From assembly GCA_003132865.1 (NCBI GenBank), contig PKYZ01000239.1, forward strand, positions 1 to 13,036: 13,036 nucleotides of DNA. The letters are read 5' to 3'. This DNA comes from Bryobacterales bacterium. GTDB lineage: Bacteria > Acidobacteriota > Terriglobia > Bryobacterales > Bryobacteraceae. Of the stretch, positions 5,915-13,001 are shown one piece after another. The translations under genes and the position numbers were made by a program. The stretch's first letter is position 1. Each line of letters opens with the position of its first letter. The notes under the pieces are model-generated. The model was not told the origin of the DNA. It did not search any database and saw nothing but the letters and a program-made list of their open reading frames with translations.

Positions 5915-8155
5915 TTACCTTCCCGGCTGCATTTGGGGCGTCACGATATCGACCGCCTTATCCGCACCGTCTACCCGGCCGTGCCACACACTCCCGCCGA
6001 AGGTCGTAATGTAAACTTTCCCAGGATCTTCCGGATCGGGAATCACGCGGTGGCCCCACTTGAAATTGAAGCCGGGGATGCGCGTCCACTGCTCGCCGCG
6101 ATCGGTCGAGCGCCACGCCGAGGATTCAAATCCCGCCGCGTAAAGCAGGTCGGGATTGCGCGGATCGATGGTCACGTCATAAACATGGCGGTCGCGATCC
6201 AGCACTCCTCGCCAGCTCATTCCACCATCGGTCGTGAGGTAAATGCCTCCGTCCTCGCCGTGCGTACCGGCGGCGCGCGCCCACGCGGCGAGATACATCC
6301 GCCGCGGATCGCGCGGATCGATGGCCAGCCCGTTCGGCCCGTTAACGCCCGCCGGCAGCGCCAGGGGAGACCACGTTGCCGCGCCATCCACCGATTTGTA
6401 GACCGCGCCATCGGCGGCATCGCCGATGCTGCCGTGCTCGCTGCGCCGGGCTAGCAACACATACAGAGTTCCGTCCGCGGCCTGCGCCAGCCGCCACGCG
6501 AACGGCTCCTTCTGCGCGATGCCGGTGTTCTTCGCCTGCCAGGTTTGGCCGCTGTCGGAACTCTTATAAACTCCCCGGCCGAACGCTGCAACATACAGCA
6601 CACGCGCGGCTTTGGGACTCCGCCGGTCCAGCAGGATATGGGTGGGAGCGGTCTCCGGCATACCGGCGTTCGACACCTTCCACGTGCGGCCGCCGTCTTC
6701 GCTGCGGCACACACCGCCTTTGTACGAGAGCACGGAAGCGTGCCGCCACATCTTCGGCCGCGGCAGATCGTGCGTGTAGCTCATGACGCCCCACATGCGG
6801 CCGCGGACTTCGGGATCAAGCTCGACCCAATAAGTCGTGTTGGTCCACTCGCGCGGCACACCGTCCACCGAGCGGGTCCAGGAGCGTCCGCTATCTTCGC
6901 TGCGGAAGAGCCCGATATCCGTGTAGGTGATGAACCGCCGCTTCAGGTCGAACGGATCGAAATGGAGGCCGTAATTGGTGGTCACGTCGAGACCCGTGGT
7001 GGCGAAATCGCCGCCCGGCACGCGCCGGCTGTAGACCCCGTCCCAAGTCGCGCCGCCATCCACCGTGCGCATGGTTCGGCCGAAGTCCGTTCCGTAACAC
7101 ATCTTCGGATCCTGGTCGGCGACGCCCAGCGCCAGCGGATTCTCGCCCCAATTGGGACCCATGCGCTCGGTGATCCAGGCGTCGTGCACGTTCGGCGCGG
7201 CCTTGTCCGCCTCTTTCCAGACCAGGGTCCACGCGCTGCCCGTGTCGCTTGTACGCGCCACGCCGAGCCAGGTCCCGGCTTCGAGCTTCAGTTGCCCGTA
7301 TGAGAGATAAGCCGTTTCCGGATTATGGAGGCTGGTTGCCACGGCTCGCACCACGGCGCCGCTGCCTGGCAGTTGGATCGCGGTCCAAGACGCGCCGCCA
7401 TCCCGCGAGACGAATGCGCCCTGCTCCGATACGCCATAAAACACCGGCGCACCCTGCGCCGGGAATCCACCCGAGATATCCGTGAAGGTGATCCTGGCCG
7501 GGGCCGGGTGCGGCGACACCTGGCCGCCGCGCACTTCCGCGACGCCATGCGGGCCGGCGCTGAATACCGTTCCCGCGCCGGCCCAGATGCGCCGCGGAGT
7601 TTCGGGCAAGCGAGCCTGCTCGCGCCACGTTGCGCCGGAATCGTGCGACACAAACAGGGCCGTGCCCTGATCCTGGCGGCCCGCCGCGAACAGCGTTCGC
7701 GAGTCTCCCGGATCGATCGCCAGCGCCACGATTTCACCGAGCGGGTCCGGCTCCGCGATAATCTGCTCGTCGGCATGATCGGAGTTCATCCGGATAGACT
7801 GAATCGCCGCGGGCTTGGGCCAGACCAGGTTCCAGGACTGTCCGTCATCCGTACTGCGCCACAATCCGTCGACTGCCGCATAGATCGTGTTGGCCTGCGC
7901 CGGATCGAACGCGAAGAAGCGCACCGTCCCCCGCAAATTGAACATGCGCCACGAGCGTCCGCCATCGTGTGTGATGTAGGCGCCGGTCATATCGCATGAC
8001 ACCAGCACGGTCTGGGAGTCGTGCGGGCTGATGGTGGGATTGAACATGGCGCCGCCTCCACCGGGTCCGATCACGCGGAAATCGCCGGGACGGGCGGCTG
8101 TGGCCACGCAAGCCAGGGTCGGGAGCGCCACGATGAGCGCTAGGACGCGGGTCAT
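5915..8155 (-). CDS. secreted twelve-Asp-box protein, GH74/sortilin-like double propeller
   Basis: The protein has 746 aa from ATG 8153-8155. An ATG 18 nt upstream would add MLENRV, but it breaks the signal peptide pattern MTRVLALIVALPTLACVATA and has no better ribosome site. Twelve Asp boxes run through the whole chain (for example THDGGRSW, STDDGQSW, SHDSGATW, SEDSGRSW, SEDGGRTW, TTDGGMSW, STDRGEQW), as in the two seven-bladed propellers of GH74 xyloglucanases and in VPS10/sortilin. CDMTGAYITHDGG (D55) and YTDIGLFRSEDSG (D413) fall where GH74 enzymes carry their catalytic Asp pair (ARTDxGGAY and GDxGGF). This makes an endo-glucanase role possible but not proven. It is followed after 3 nt by the DUF4832 gene. 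Confidence 0.8.
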   Translation of the reverse strand: MTRVLALIVALPTLACVATAARPGDFRVIGPGGGGAMFNPTISPHDSQTVLVSCDMTGAYITHDGGRSWRMFNLRGTVRFFAFDPAQANTIYAAVDGLWRSTDDGQSWNLVWPKPAAIQSIRMNSDHADEQIIAEPDPLGEIVALAIDPGDSRTLFAAGRQDQGTALFVSHDSGATWREQARLPETPRRIWAGAGTVFSAGPHGVAEVRGGQVSPHPAPARITFTDISGGFPAQGAPVFYGVSEQGAFVSRDGGASWTAIQLPGSGAVVRAVATSLHNPETAYLSYGQLKLEAGTWLGVARTSDTGSAWTLVWKEADKAAPNVHDAWITERMGPNWGENPLALGVADQDPKMCYGTDFGRTMRTVDGGATWDGVYSRRVPGGDFATTGLDVTTNYGLHFDPFDLKRRFITYTDIGLFRSEDSGRSWTRSVDGVPREWTNTTYWVELDPEVRGRMWGVMSYTHDLPRPKMWRHASVLSYKGGVCRSEDGGRTWKVSNAGMPETAPTHILLDRRSPKAARVLYVAAFGRGVYKSSDSGQTWQAKNTGIAQKEPFAWRLAQAADGTLYVLLARRSEHGSIGDAADGAVYKSVDGAATWSPLALPAGVNGPNGLAIDPRDPRRMYLAAWARAAGTHGEDGGIYLTTDGGMSWRGVLDRDRHVYDVTIDPRNPDLLYAAGFESSAWRSTDRGEQWTRIPGFNFKWGHRVIPDPEDPGKVYITTFGGSVWHGRVDGADKAVDIVTPQMQPGR

Positions 8156-8188
8156 AACTCTATTTTCCAGCATTAGCCGCAGTGTAAC

Positions 8189-8686
8189 TCACAACGTGAT
8201 TCGCAGCTTGCGTGAGCCGTGCCCACAATCCGTCCGGAGGCCGGAATCGAAAGAGAACTCAAGTGCTCCGGTGAGGGGGACATGAGTGAATGTTGGCCCG
8301 AGCCGGTCCAGGCAGTTATCGCGAGCCGGCGCCGCCGCCGGATCCAGCGGAGTCTTCATTTGCACCGTCACCAGCGTCTCGCGGCCGGGCGGTAAAGGGG
8401 CCAAGCCGTACCAAGCCTCGAGATGCGCAAACAGCAGCACCATTGGAACCGCCAGAACGATCGCCGGCACGAGCATCAGGCCGATGTAGCGTGCATTTGC
8501 GGCGAGCAGCCCGGCCTGCGCTTTCCAGACGAGCGACGGCTCATCGGTGAACAGCCGCATCTCGTATAGGCAGGCCTCGACGCGGCGCTTGGCGGCCTTG
8601 ATGGCTTTCTGGTTCGACCAGCGCCCGAACACCCAAAGCATGGCCACGCCGAGCAGCAGGCCGATAGGGATCAGCGTCGGCATCAC
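8189..8686 (-). CDS. two-TM membrane protein, probably shortened at the C-terminus
   Basis: The protein has 165 aa. TM1 is residues 3-23 (PTLIPIGLLLGVAMLWVFGRW) and TM2 is about 67-89 (YIGLMLVPAIVLAVPMVLLF). Between them is a basic, coil-forming loop (QKAIKAAKRRVEACLYEMRL), followed by a beta-type tail. The TM-coil-TM order recalls DUF106/EMC3-like insertases, but I cannot show homology. From memory of acidobacterial relatives starting with the same AMLWVFGR and MRLFTDEP motifs, the family is nearer 290 aa with a third TM segment at the end. Here the tail ends about 120 residues early, so it may be truncated. Its ATG overlaps the stop of the small protein upstream (ATGA-type, 4 nt), indicating translational coupling. 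Function is unknown. Confidence 0.6.
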   Translation of the reverse strand: MMPTLIPIGLLLGVAMLWVFGRWSNQKAIKAAKRRVEACLYEMRLFTDEPSLVWKAQAGLLAANARYIGLMLVPAIVLAVPMVLLFAHLEAWYGLAPLPPGRETLVTVQMKTPLDPAAAPARDNCLDRLGPTFTHVPLTGALEFSFDSGLRTDCGHGSRKLRITL

Positions 8687-8877
8687 TCCAGATAGCCCAG
8701 CCCCTTCAGCTTCTTCACGATCTCTTCATCGGACTGCGCGTCTTCCAGCTTCGCCAGTTCGCGTTCGAGGACATGCTCGACAAACTCTTCGGGTCCGGAG
8801 TAGCCGGCTGCGGCCGAGCAGCGCTTCACGCGATCCCACAATTCCTTTTTCAGCTTGACCGCCGGTTGCCTCAACAT
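8683..8877 (-). CDS. 64-aa ribbon-helix-helix-like protein with LKxLGY tail
   Basis: The sequence has the pattern of a CopG/Arc/MetJ-type fold: a short strand (AVKLKKELW, 6-14), a first helix (DRVKRCSAAAG), a Gly-Tyr-Ser turn, and a second helix (GPEEFVEHVLERELAKLE, 28-45). Such proteins bind DNA as dimers, but the strand lacks a clear set of DNA-contact residues, so a protein-binding role is possible. The tail SDEEIVKKLKGLGYLE is not part of the fold and carries the motif LKGLGY (57-62). The gene follows the AlkP deletion scar after 13 nt and overlaps the membrane protein gene by 4 nt. In relatives it seems to travel with AlkP-fold enzymes and this membrane protein (recollection, to be checked). 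Confidence 0.65.
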   Translation of the reverse strand: MLRQPAVKLKKELWDRVKRCSAAAGYSGPEEFVEHVLERELAKLEDAQSDEEIVKKLKGLGYLE

Positions 8878-8890
8878 AAACTCGTTCCCA

Positions 8891-9069
8891 TCAGAAAATC
8901 ACGCGCCCGCGCATTTCCGGTGGCTTGGCGACACCGAATTCGTTCAGGATGCCGACGGTGATGTCAGCCAGGCGAAGCCCGCGCCCGGTCCGACATACGC
9001 AAACTGCACGCGCGGATTTGCAGTGTGCAGGCCGATCCAGACCAGAAGAAGCAGAATCGGCCGCCGCCT
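8891..9069 (-). pseudogene. deletion scar of an AlkP-superfamily (type I phosphodiesterase-like) gene
   Basis: The 5' part (9069 to about 8975) reads RRRPILLLLVWIGLHTANP, then VQFAYVGPGAGFAW. This is the signal/lead segment with YVGPGAGFAF that opens a family of acidobacterial AlkP-fold phosphodiesterase-like proteins of several hundred residues. The next bases, in another frame, read LADITVGILNEFGVAKPPEM then RGRVIF and stop at TGA 8891-8893. That is the C-terminal pattern of the same family (DIxPTxLxxFGVxxPxxMxGRxI). So the head and the tail of one gene are fused with the catalytic body missing, around 8970-8980. The head also lacks an ATG, GTG or TTG. The scar sits where the intact gene would be expected, between the 280-aa enzyme and the 64-aa protein. 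Confidence 0.6.
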
Positions 9070-9910
9070 ATCGAATCTTCCCTTCCACAAACGGCACTTC
9101 CCACACTTTTTCGTGATAGATCGGTCCGTGTCCGAAATATCCATCCTCACCGAACAACTCTCCATGGTCCGACGTAATCGTGATGTACGTGTTTCTGGGA
9201 ACCACATCGAACAATTCCTCCACCACCTTGTCCAGATAACCGACTGCCCGGACCTGGCGCTTCCGGAGCTTTTCCATCTTGGCATGGTCGAAAAACTTTT
9301 CTTTGCTCTTCACCAGCTTGCCGCCGACCACCTGCTCGTCCAGATGTTTGAATACGCCGTGCACGCCGCTGATGCGCGGCCATTGCTCCTCGGGCTCATC
9401 CGGCAAGGCGTAAGGGTAGTGCGTTTCGCCGACGTTCAACAGGTAAAACGACGGCTGGTCATCGGAGAACTTGAGCTGCCCGACCATGGCGCGCATATCG
9501 TTGTGCCGGTCCATCAGCTTGTAGCTGTCGAAGCCCTGGTTCAGCACGGTCTTGGGATTGAGCACGGGCAGGGAAACCATGGCATGCGTGCGGTATCCCA
9601 GGGTCTCCTGCAGGAACACCGGCAGGTATAACCGCGGCACGAGGGACTTGAACTGGATATCATGGCGGCCGAGGCGTTCGTTGAATTGCAGGAACTCCTT
9701 CTTGTAGTATTCCGACGCGTACACATGCTTCGGGCTGACATGTGGCATCAGCCCGATCAGCAGATTGTAGTGCGAGGGCGACGTCCAGGACGCATACGAC
9801 CAGCGGCGCTCCACCTTGCCGAGCTTCTTCATTATCTTCGGCCGGGCGCGCATGAACGAGTCATAGCGGCAACTGTCGAAGACGACGAGGATGTAATTGT
9901 TACCGGACAT
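9068..9910 (-). CDS. AlkP-fold sulfatase-like hydrolase/transferase, Thr nucleophile
   Basis: The protein has 280 aa, without a signal peptide or TM segment, so it is probably cytoplasmic. The metal site is visible: D12 in VVFDSCRYDS, D248-H249 in ITSDHGELFG and H261 in FGHGP. The nucleophile position is T43 in TSPSHYNLL. Formylglycine sulfatases need Cys or Ser in C/S-x-P-S-R, so this is more likely a phosphatase, phosphodiesterase or phosphoethanolamine/phosphoglycerol-type transferase. It is short for the superfamily (usually 400-550 aa) but has a natural end (PFVEGKIR). The start has a GGAG site 9 nt upstream. The gene follows the PEGA protein after 75 nt; the AlkP scar begins right at its stop codon. 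Confidence 0.8.
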   Translation of the reverse strand: MSGNNYILVVFDSCRYDSFMRARPKIMKKLGKVERRWSYASWTSPSHYNLLIGLMPHVSPKHVYASEYYKKEFLQFNERLGRHDIQFKSLVPRLYLPVFLQETLGYRTHAMVSLPVLNPKTVLNQGFDSYKLMDRHNDMRAMVGQLKFSDDQPSFYLLNVGETHYPYALPDEPEEQWPRISGVHGVFKHLDEQVVGGKLVKSKEKFFDHAKMEKLRKRQVRAVGYLDKVVEELFDVVPRNTYITITSDHGELFGEDGYFGHGPIYHEKVWEVPFVEGKIR

Positions 9911-9985
9911 AGCTCAGGCTCCGTAACCGCTCCAGTTTCCTTCGACAGATGCAAGCTGATGGACGCAAGCGAAGGCGCCCGGTTG

Positions 9986-10546
9986 TTACTCTTTGACCTT
10001 GCCGGGCAGCGGCACGAGCGTCACCTTGTTCGCCTCGATCGTGATTTGCCGCTTGAAGTCGCCGAACAGCGGCGAGACCACATGCAGATCGTACGTGCCG
10101 GGTTTCAGCAACAACCCGCCTCCGGCGTTGTTCAGTTCGTCCACATAGCCGTAGTACTTCTCGTTGATGTAGACCGCCCCCGTATCTCCAACCACCGACA
10201 GAAACGACTCCGGCTCACCGCCGCCCAGCCGGAATCTCCCGAAAGGCGGTTCCGGCACCGGCAGCTTCTTCAAGCTGTAATGGATCTTGGCGGTCTTGCG
10301 CGCCGTGACCGTCACCTTCGTGGTGTAGTCTTCATAACGCGGCTCGCGCAAGGTCACTTCGGCTTCGCCAGCCGGCGTGGCATATTTCTCCGGCACGGTG
10401 AATCGGGAAGCCGGTCCTATATACTTGCCGTCGATGAATACCGCCGCACTGGCGGGCTTGCCGCGAGCTTTCACGTAGCCTGTGTCTTGCGCGTACAGAA
10501 CCGCGGCAGGAACCAGAATAGCCAGCACGGCTCCAAATCGTCTCAT
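9986..10546 (-). CDS. exported protein with two PEGA-type domains
   Basis: The protein has 186 aa. A signal peptide covers residues 1-19 (MRRFGAVLAILVPAAVLYA). Domain 1, at about 24-95, has ASAAVFIDGKYIGPASRFTV followed by PAGEAEVTL. Domain 2, at about 115-180, has GAVYINEKYYGYVDEL followed by LLKPGTYDLHV. Both fit the PEGA pattern (V-x-I-D/N-G-x-x-x-G ... L-x-P-G-x-Y/H-x-V). PEGA domains are surface-protein modules of unclear ligand, often attached to enzymes; here there is no other domain. The GGAGG ribosome site is 6-7 nt before the ATG. It is upstream of and in the same direction as the 280-aa AlkP-fold gene, so both may be one transcript. Confidence 0.85.
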   Translation of the reverse strand: MRRFGAVLAILVPAAVLYAQDTGYVKARGKPASAAVFIDGKYIGPASRFTVPEKYATPAGEAEVTLREPRYEDYTTKVTVTARKTAKIHYSLKKLPVPEPPFGRFRLGGGEPESFLSVVGDTGAVYINEKYYGYVDELNNAGGGLLLKPGTYDLHVVSPLFGDFKRQITIEANKVTLVPLPGKVKE

Positions 10547-10569
10547 CGTGTTCCTCCAATGTCGTACCT

Positions 10570-10598
10570 ATTGAACGTATCATTTCTCTCGCAGCCAA
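10570..10598 (-). promoter_or_regulatory. possible promoter of the PEGA gene
   Basis: On the minus strand TTGGCT (10598-10593) and TTCAAT (10575-10570) are 17 bp apart, each with four of six consensus bases. The -10 ends 24 nt before the ATG, leaving room for the GGAGG site. Sigma-70-like by pattern only. Confidence 0.3.
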
Positions 10599-10921
10599 TG
10601 AATCCTACGTGTTCGAAATCCTATACAGACCCGCGCCTGCCACGCGCGGCAGCCTGAGGTGCTTCCGCCCGCCGCCGAGTAGACTCCCAGGTCCGCGCTC
10701 AGCACCGGGGTGACCTGCACCACGCTCTCATCCACGTTGACGGCCGTGCCGCGTCTGTTGCCGCCGCCCAACCCCAGCGGCGGTTTGGAGATCCGGGTAT
10801 CATTGTTGTCGAACAGCGTCAGGGGCCCTGCGCAGTTGTTCTCCAAGCCCACCTCGTGCTGGCCCGAGAACCAGTGCCAGGGATTGTTATTGATGTTGTT
10901 GAAGGTCATTGAGGCTGGCAA
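10580..10921 (-). pseudogene. aryl-sulfate sulfotransferase (ASST-like) fragment
   Basis: The frame encodes about 80 recognisable residues: HWFSGQHEVGLENNCAGPLT, then LFDNNDTRISKPPLGLGGG, then RGTAVNVDESVVQVTPVLSA and DLGVYSAAGG. The H-x-x-x-x-x-N-G-x-x-T-L-F-D-N order is typical of the C-terminal blades of arylsulfotransferases, periplasmic six-bladed propeller enzymes that move sulfate between phenols without PAPS. Complete enzymes have about 450-600 aa. Here both ends are missing: no real start (only TTG) exists, and after SAAGG the frame turns into unrelated sequence ending at 10580. The fragment abuts the stop of the TPR enzyme gene, so a deletion or insertion joined them. Confidence 0.65.
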
Positions 10922-10928
10922 TCGGCTA

Positions 10929-12947
10929 TCATTGCGTCTCCATCAGTTCCTTGCGCACCTGCGGGATCACCTGGCCGTATTGCTCGGGCGAGGCCTTCGC
11001 CAGGAATGCCTGGAAGCACTCCCGCGCCCGCGCGCGATCGCCGGCCATTTTATAGATGAGTCCCAGGTTGAGGTCCGCATCGGCCAGTTCCGGATCCAGT
11101 TGCACCGCCTTTTCGAAATAGCCGCGCGCAGTCGCCGTGTCCCGCCGCTGGATCGCAATCACACCCAGGCCGTTATAGGCGGTGCCGTACCCCGGGTCGA
11201 TAGAGAGCGTCCATTTGTAGACGCGCTCGGCATCCCCGAGACGGCCTTTCTCCAGATACGCGGTGGCAAGGTTGGCTTGGCTTTGCAGGTCGGAGGGGTT
11301 GAATTGCGCTGCCTTCTCATACTCGGGAATGGCTTCGTCCTTCTGGCCGGCGCGCACGAGCAGGTCGGCGAGCCGGGAGTGCAGCCGCCCGCTCTGAATC
11401 CCGCTGGCGATCGCGCTGCGATACAACTTCATGGCATCCGCCGGCCGCCCGGCCCTCTCGTATGCGGCGCCGAGTTCATAGTAGATGTGCGGATCGGCGG
11501 CATCTTCGGCGAGCGCCTGCCGCAGCAACTCGATACGTCGCGGCATGGGAAGGGCGCCGCTTTCCACCGTTTCGAGCAGTTTCAGGACGCCAGTGCGGTC
11601 TTTGGGATCGATCCCCTGCCCGTTCAGGTCGTAAGAGCGCGACACAAATCCGGAGACGTAACCGAGCGACTTCAACTGGCTCAGAGTGCGCTCGTCCACC
11701 ACGCTGGTCCGGACCTTCTCGACGCCGTCGCTCCCGATCACCGAGTTTAGCTTCACTTCGAATTTGCGGACTTCCGCCGCATGGTCCTGGATCACGTTGT
11801 GCGTTTCGCCCGGGTCCCGGGAAAGATCGTAGAGTTCCGGCTTCGGCGCGCGGACGTATTTCCACTGGTTGGTGCGGAGGGCGCGCAGCTCCGCCCAGCC
11901 CATATTGATCTTGGGATAGAGCGTCTCGGCATAGGAGACCGTGGCGGGGGCATCGCTTCCGGCGAGGTATGGCGTCAGGCTCACGCCTTGGACGGCGGCG
12001 GGCGCCTGGCCGCCCATCAGAGCCAGGATCGTCGGCAGGAAATCGATCGCGCGGGCCTGCGGCTGGATGCGTGCGCCGGCTGGAACTCCGGGACCCGACA
12101 ACAGGAACGCGATCCGCAGCGTCGCATCGTAGAGAAAGACTCCGTGCGTGTACTCGCCATGCTCGCCCAGGCTCTCGCCGTGATCCGAAAGCACGGCGAT
12201 GAGCGTTTTGCCGGGCGATTTCTTACGGACGGCGTCGAACAAACGGCCCAGTTCATGGTCGGCATACGCGATCTCGCCATCATAGAGGCGATCTTTGTAC
12301 TTCTCCCGGAACGGCGAAGGAGGCTGGTAAGGGGCGTGCGGATCGTAGATATGCACCCACAGGAAAAAAGGTTTGCCGGATTGCGCCTCGAGCCAGCGCA
12401 CTGCATGGTCCACCGTCTCGCCCGCGCGGCGCTCCGCGTCTTCGTCGAACTCGTGTCCTTTGCCGGGCTTGGGCATCTGGTCATCGTAGACCGCAAAGCC
12501 CCGGTTGAATCCGAAGAGCTTCTTCAAAACCGCGGAACTGATGAACGCGGCGGTATCCCGGCCCTGCTGCTGCAGAATGGTGGCCAGGGTGGCCGTGGAG
12601 GGTTGCAGGACGAATCCGCCCGTGTCCCGGACGTGATGGGCGGGAGGATTCAGGCCGGTGAAGATGCTGGCATGCGAGGGGGGCGTCAGCGGCGTCTCGG
12701 TAACGGCGTTCTCGAACAGGACCCCATCCCGCGCGATGGCGTCCAGGTTCGGCGTTTCGATTTTCGAATAGCCATAGCAATGCAGGTGATCGGGGCGCAC
12801 CGTGTCGATGGTCACCACCACCAGGTTCAGAGGACGCAACGCCGGCGTGGTTCCGGCGCCGCCGCTGCTCTCCGATCGTTTGCAGGATGCCAGGAGCGCG
12901 GCTGCCGCGACGCACACGCAGCATAGAAGAGGTCTGTAGGTTCTCAT
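10929..12947 (-). CDS. lipoprotein AlkP-fold sulfatase-like enzyme with C-terminal TPR repeats
   Basis: The protein has 672 aa from ATG 12945-12947; a GTG 6 nt upstream would add two residues. The signal peptide ends in a lipobox LASC with Cys22, so the protein is membrane-anchored outside the cytoplasm. The catalytic domain (about 40-400) has D48 in VTIDTVRPDH, the nucleophile T88 in TPPSHASIFTG, H199-D202-H204 in HIYDPHAPY and D255-H256 in LSDHGESLGEHG. Thr in place of Cys/Ser argues against a formylglycine sulfatase and for a phospho- or related transferase/hydrolase. LKSLGY (425-430) follows the catalytic domain. From about 480 to 655 there are four to five TPRs (for example LGAAYERAGRPADAMKLYR, LATAYLEKGRLGDAERVYK), so it likely docks a partner. 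Confidence 0.9.
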   Translation of the reverse strand: MRTYRPLLCCVCVAAAALLASCKRSESSGGAGTTPALRPLNLVVVTIDTVRPDHLHCYGYSKIETPNLDAIARDGVLFENAVTETPLTPPSHASIFTGLNPPAHHVRDTGGFVLQPSTATLATILQQQGRDTAAFISSAVLKKLFGFNRGFAVYDDQMPKPGKGHEFDEDAERRAGETVDHAVRWLEAQSGKPFFLWVHIYDPHAPYQPPSPFREKYKDRLYDGEIAYADHELGRLFDAVRKKSPGKTLIAVLSDHGESLGEHGEYTHGVFLYDATLRIAFLLSGPGVPAGARIQPQARAIDFLPTILALMGGQAPAAVQGVSLTPYLAGSDAPATVSYAETLYPKINMGWAELRALRTNQWKYVRAPKPELYDLSRDPGETHNVIQDHAAEVRKFEVKLNSVIGSDGVEKVRTSVVDERTLSQLKSLGYVSGFVSRSYDLNGQGIDPKDRTGVLKLLETVESGALPMPRRIELLRQALAEDAADPHIYYELGAAYERAGRPADAMKLYRSAIASGIQSGRLHSRLADLLVRAGQKDEAIPEYEKAAQFNPSDLQSQANLATAYLEKGRLGDAERVYKWTLSIDPGYGTAYNGLGVIAIQRRDTATARGYFEKAVQLDPELADADLNLGLIYKMAGDRARARECFQAFLAKASPEQYGQVIPQVRKELMETQ

Positions 12948-12963
12948 GGACACTGCCTGTGGG

Positions 12964-13001
12964 GCAGACCTCTAGGTCTGCGCGGGTCCTCCAGGACCCG
13001 C
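12964..13001. repeat. two abutting perfect palindromes (REP-like)
   Basis: The first palindrome, 12964-12981, has arms GCAGACCT / AGGTCTGC around CT. The second, 12982-13001, has arms GCGGGTCCT / AGGACCCGC around CC. They touch without a spacer, and both have the centre CCT-CY-AGG. They lie 17-54 nt upstream of the start of the lipoprotein gene, so they would be in its leader or promoter. Each could form a strong hairpin in RNA or DNA. There is no T-run for an intrinsic terminator. Confidence 0.8.

Noticed and set aside
6121..6140. possible second copy of the tRNA T-arm (attcaaatccc)
   Set aside because: Only about 11 bases match loosely, and it lies inside the double propeller gene. No true repeat of the tRNA 3' end is seen in the window.
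5036..6454. 472-codon plus-strand open frame
   Set aside because: It is antisense to two well-supported secreted proteins with signal peptides and motifs. Its composition (many Arg, His, Pro, Ala) is that of a GC-rich shadow frame.
11781..12926. 381-codon plus-strand open frame
   Set aside because: It is fully antisense to the catalytic domain of the AlkP-fold lipoprotein gene, which has all metal ligands.
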